Shown: positions 63,359 through 64,000 of the stretch, in pieces
Position numbering within the stretch: the stretch's first letter is position 1
Layout: each line of letters starts with the position of its first letter
NCBI GenBank assembly: GCA_963816955.1
Contig: CAWFME010000005.1
Span: forward strand, 372,001-436,000
DNA: 64,000 nucleotides
Source of the DNA: DATFQI01 sp963816955
Lineage (GTDB): Bacteria > Actinomycetota > Thermoleophilia > Solirubrobacterales > Solirubrobacteraceae
Direction of reading: 5' to 3'
Notes under the pieces: generated by a model
The model's database searches: none
What the model saw: only the letters and a program-made list of their open reading frames with translations
What the model was told of the DNA's origin: nothing
Position numbers and translations under genes: made by a program

Positions 63359-64000
63359 CCCGTTCCACCAGCCGGTCCAGCGGCGCCCAGAACGTGCGCC
63401 GCGCTGCGGCGTCGGCGCGCTGCGGCGCCTGGTGGTCGTCTGCCGCAGGATCCTCGACGAGCACCAGCCGAGCGTCGGCGCGCGTGGCCCCGCGGACGAG
63501 CTCGCGCGCAGTGGCGGTGCCGACCACGCCGTCTGCCGCGCTCGCCAGCGCGACGATCTCCGTGCCGGCGGCGATCCGCCGCGGGGGGATCTCCGGCAGC
63601 CCGTCCGGGATCCGCGGCAGCCGCCGCCCCGGGTAGGCGGCGAAGATCGCCTTCGGCCGCGGCAGGCCCGCCGTCTCCGCGAGGGCCGCGTAGTCCGCGG
63701 CCAGCGCGCCGCCGGCCGAGTGCCCGGCGATCACGAGCGCGTCGGTGCGCAGGCCCGGGCGGCCGAGCGCGATCCGCAGCGCTGCGAGCACGTTGCCGAG
63801 CGCCTGCCGCGGCGGCTCGACGAACGAGTCCTGGTAGCGCGGGTAGACGACCGCGTGGCCCCGGCGCGCGAGGTGCTCGAGCCACGGCCGGTAGAAGGCG
63901 GGATCGGGCGCGCCCCAGCCGTGCAGGAAGACGACGACCGGCAAGGGTCCGTCGACGTCCGGGCGGATGATCGTGGACTGCTGCACGCCGCGGCCGGCGG
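63351..64000 (-). CDS. Alpha/beta hydrolase, cut by the right edge
   Basis: 211 aa from GTG 63986. PLPVVVFLHGWGAPDPAFY carries the oxyanion HG, DALVIAGHSAGGALAADYAA the nucleophile Ser (residue 90 from this start), and ALASAADGVVGTATA the acid region; the His is probably in DDHQAP near the end. Similar secreted lipase or esterase-like proteins have a signal peptide before this point, so the true start may lie beyond the window. It converges on the ROK kinase gene. Confidence 0.8.
   Translation of the reverse strand, partial: AGRGVQQSTIIRPDVDGPLPVVVFLHGWGAPDPAFYRPWLEHLARRGHAVVYPRYQDSFVEPPRQALGNVLAALRIALGRPGLRTDALVIAGHSAGGALAADYAALAETAGLPRPKAIFAAYPGRRLPRIPDGLPEIPPRRIAAGTEIVALASAADGVVGTATARELVRGATRADARLVLVEDPAADDHQAPQRADAAARRTFWAPLDRLVERVR

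Overview
The window looks like chromosome of a very GC-rich, flagellated actinobacterium. The gene mix (short flagellin with its own modification genes, CsoR, DUF485/ActP, MobF relaxase, GTG/TTG starts, a TANNNT box 6-10 nt before many start codons) fits Actinomycetota, probably Thermoleophilia/Solirubrobacterales; that placement is inference. At least seven loci are interrupted by single-base frame changes, so consensus quality or recent gene decay must be kept in mind.

Layout. 0.1-8.2 kb: flagellin behind a sigma-28-like promoter and ahead of a strong terminator, then two glycosyltransferases, a large methyltransferase, a CHAP-domain wall hydrolase, two small charged proteins and a methyltransferase-glycosyltransferase fusion; most likely flagellin modification and flagellar passage through the wall. 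8.4-11.3 kb (minus): purM, an UppP-like phosphatase, a DedA protein, a STAS protein. 11.4-21.9 kb: nucleotide-sugar and glycan genes (DegT aminotransferase, FlaA1/CapD-type dehydratase, three glycosyltransferases, initiating sugar transferase) with secreted or membrane proteins between. 22-31.3 kb: LacI regulator with an upstream short ORF and repeats, DUF3105/CsoR divergent pair around a likely CsoR operator, hydrolases, SDR, haloalkane dehalogenase, a two-domain wall hydrolase, FAD oxidase. 31.4-40.6 kb: ActP/DUF485 acetate uptake pair, a broken dioxygenase, ECF sigma factor, HD phosphohydrolase, second LacI regulator, and a cupin/UvrA-like/DUF2867 operon.

40.6-51.96 kb is a mobile region at a tRNA-Ala(CGC) gene. 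Element B (about 42996-51929) carries a tyrosine integrase running into the tRNA, an excisionase-like protein, a MobF relaxase broken by about nine frame changes, and cargo including a secreted NucA/NucB-type nuclease overlapping a SUKH (SMI1/KNR4) immunity-like gene. Element A (about 40594-43008), to its left, has matching ends but only a scrap of integrase, and carries hipBA with two palindromic operators. The two look like a tandem mobile-element / CIME-type remnant array.

52-64 kb returns to chromosome: a diguanylate cyclase, an acidic protein, a CDF metal exporter, tRNA-Ala(UGC), a copper-radical oxidase with a duplicated-domain secreted partner, an HDAC-like deacetylase coupled to a two-subunit acyl-CoA dehydrogenase, a divergent ROK kinase, and a hydrolase cut by the right edge.
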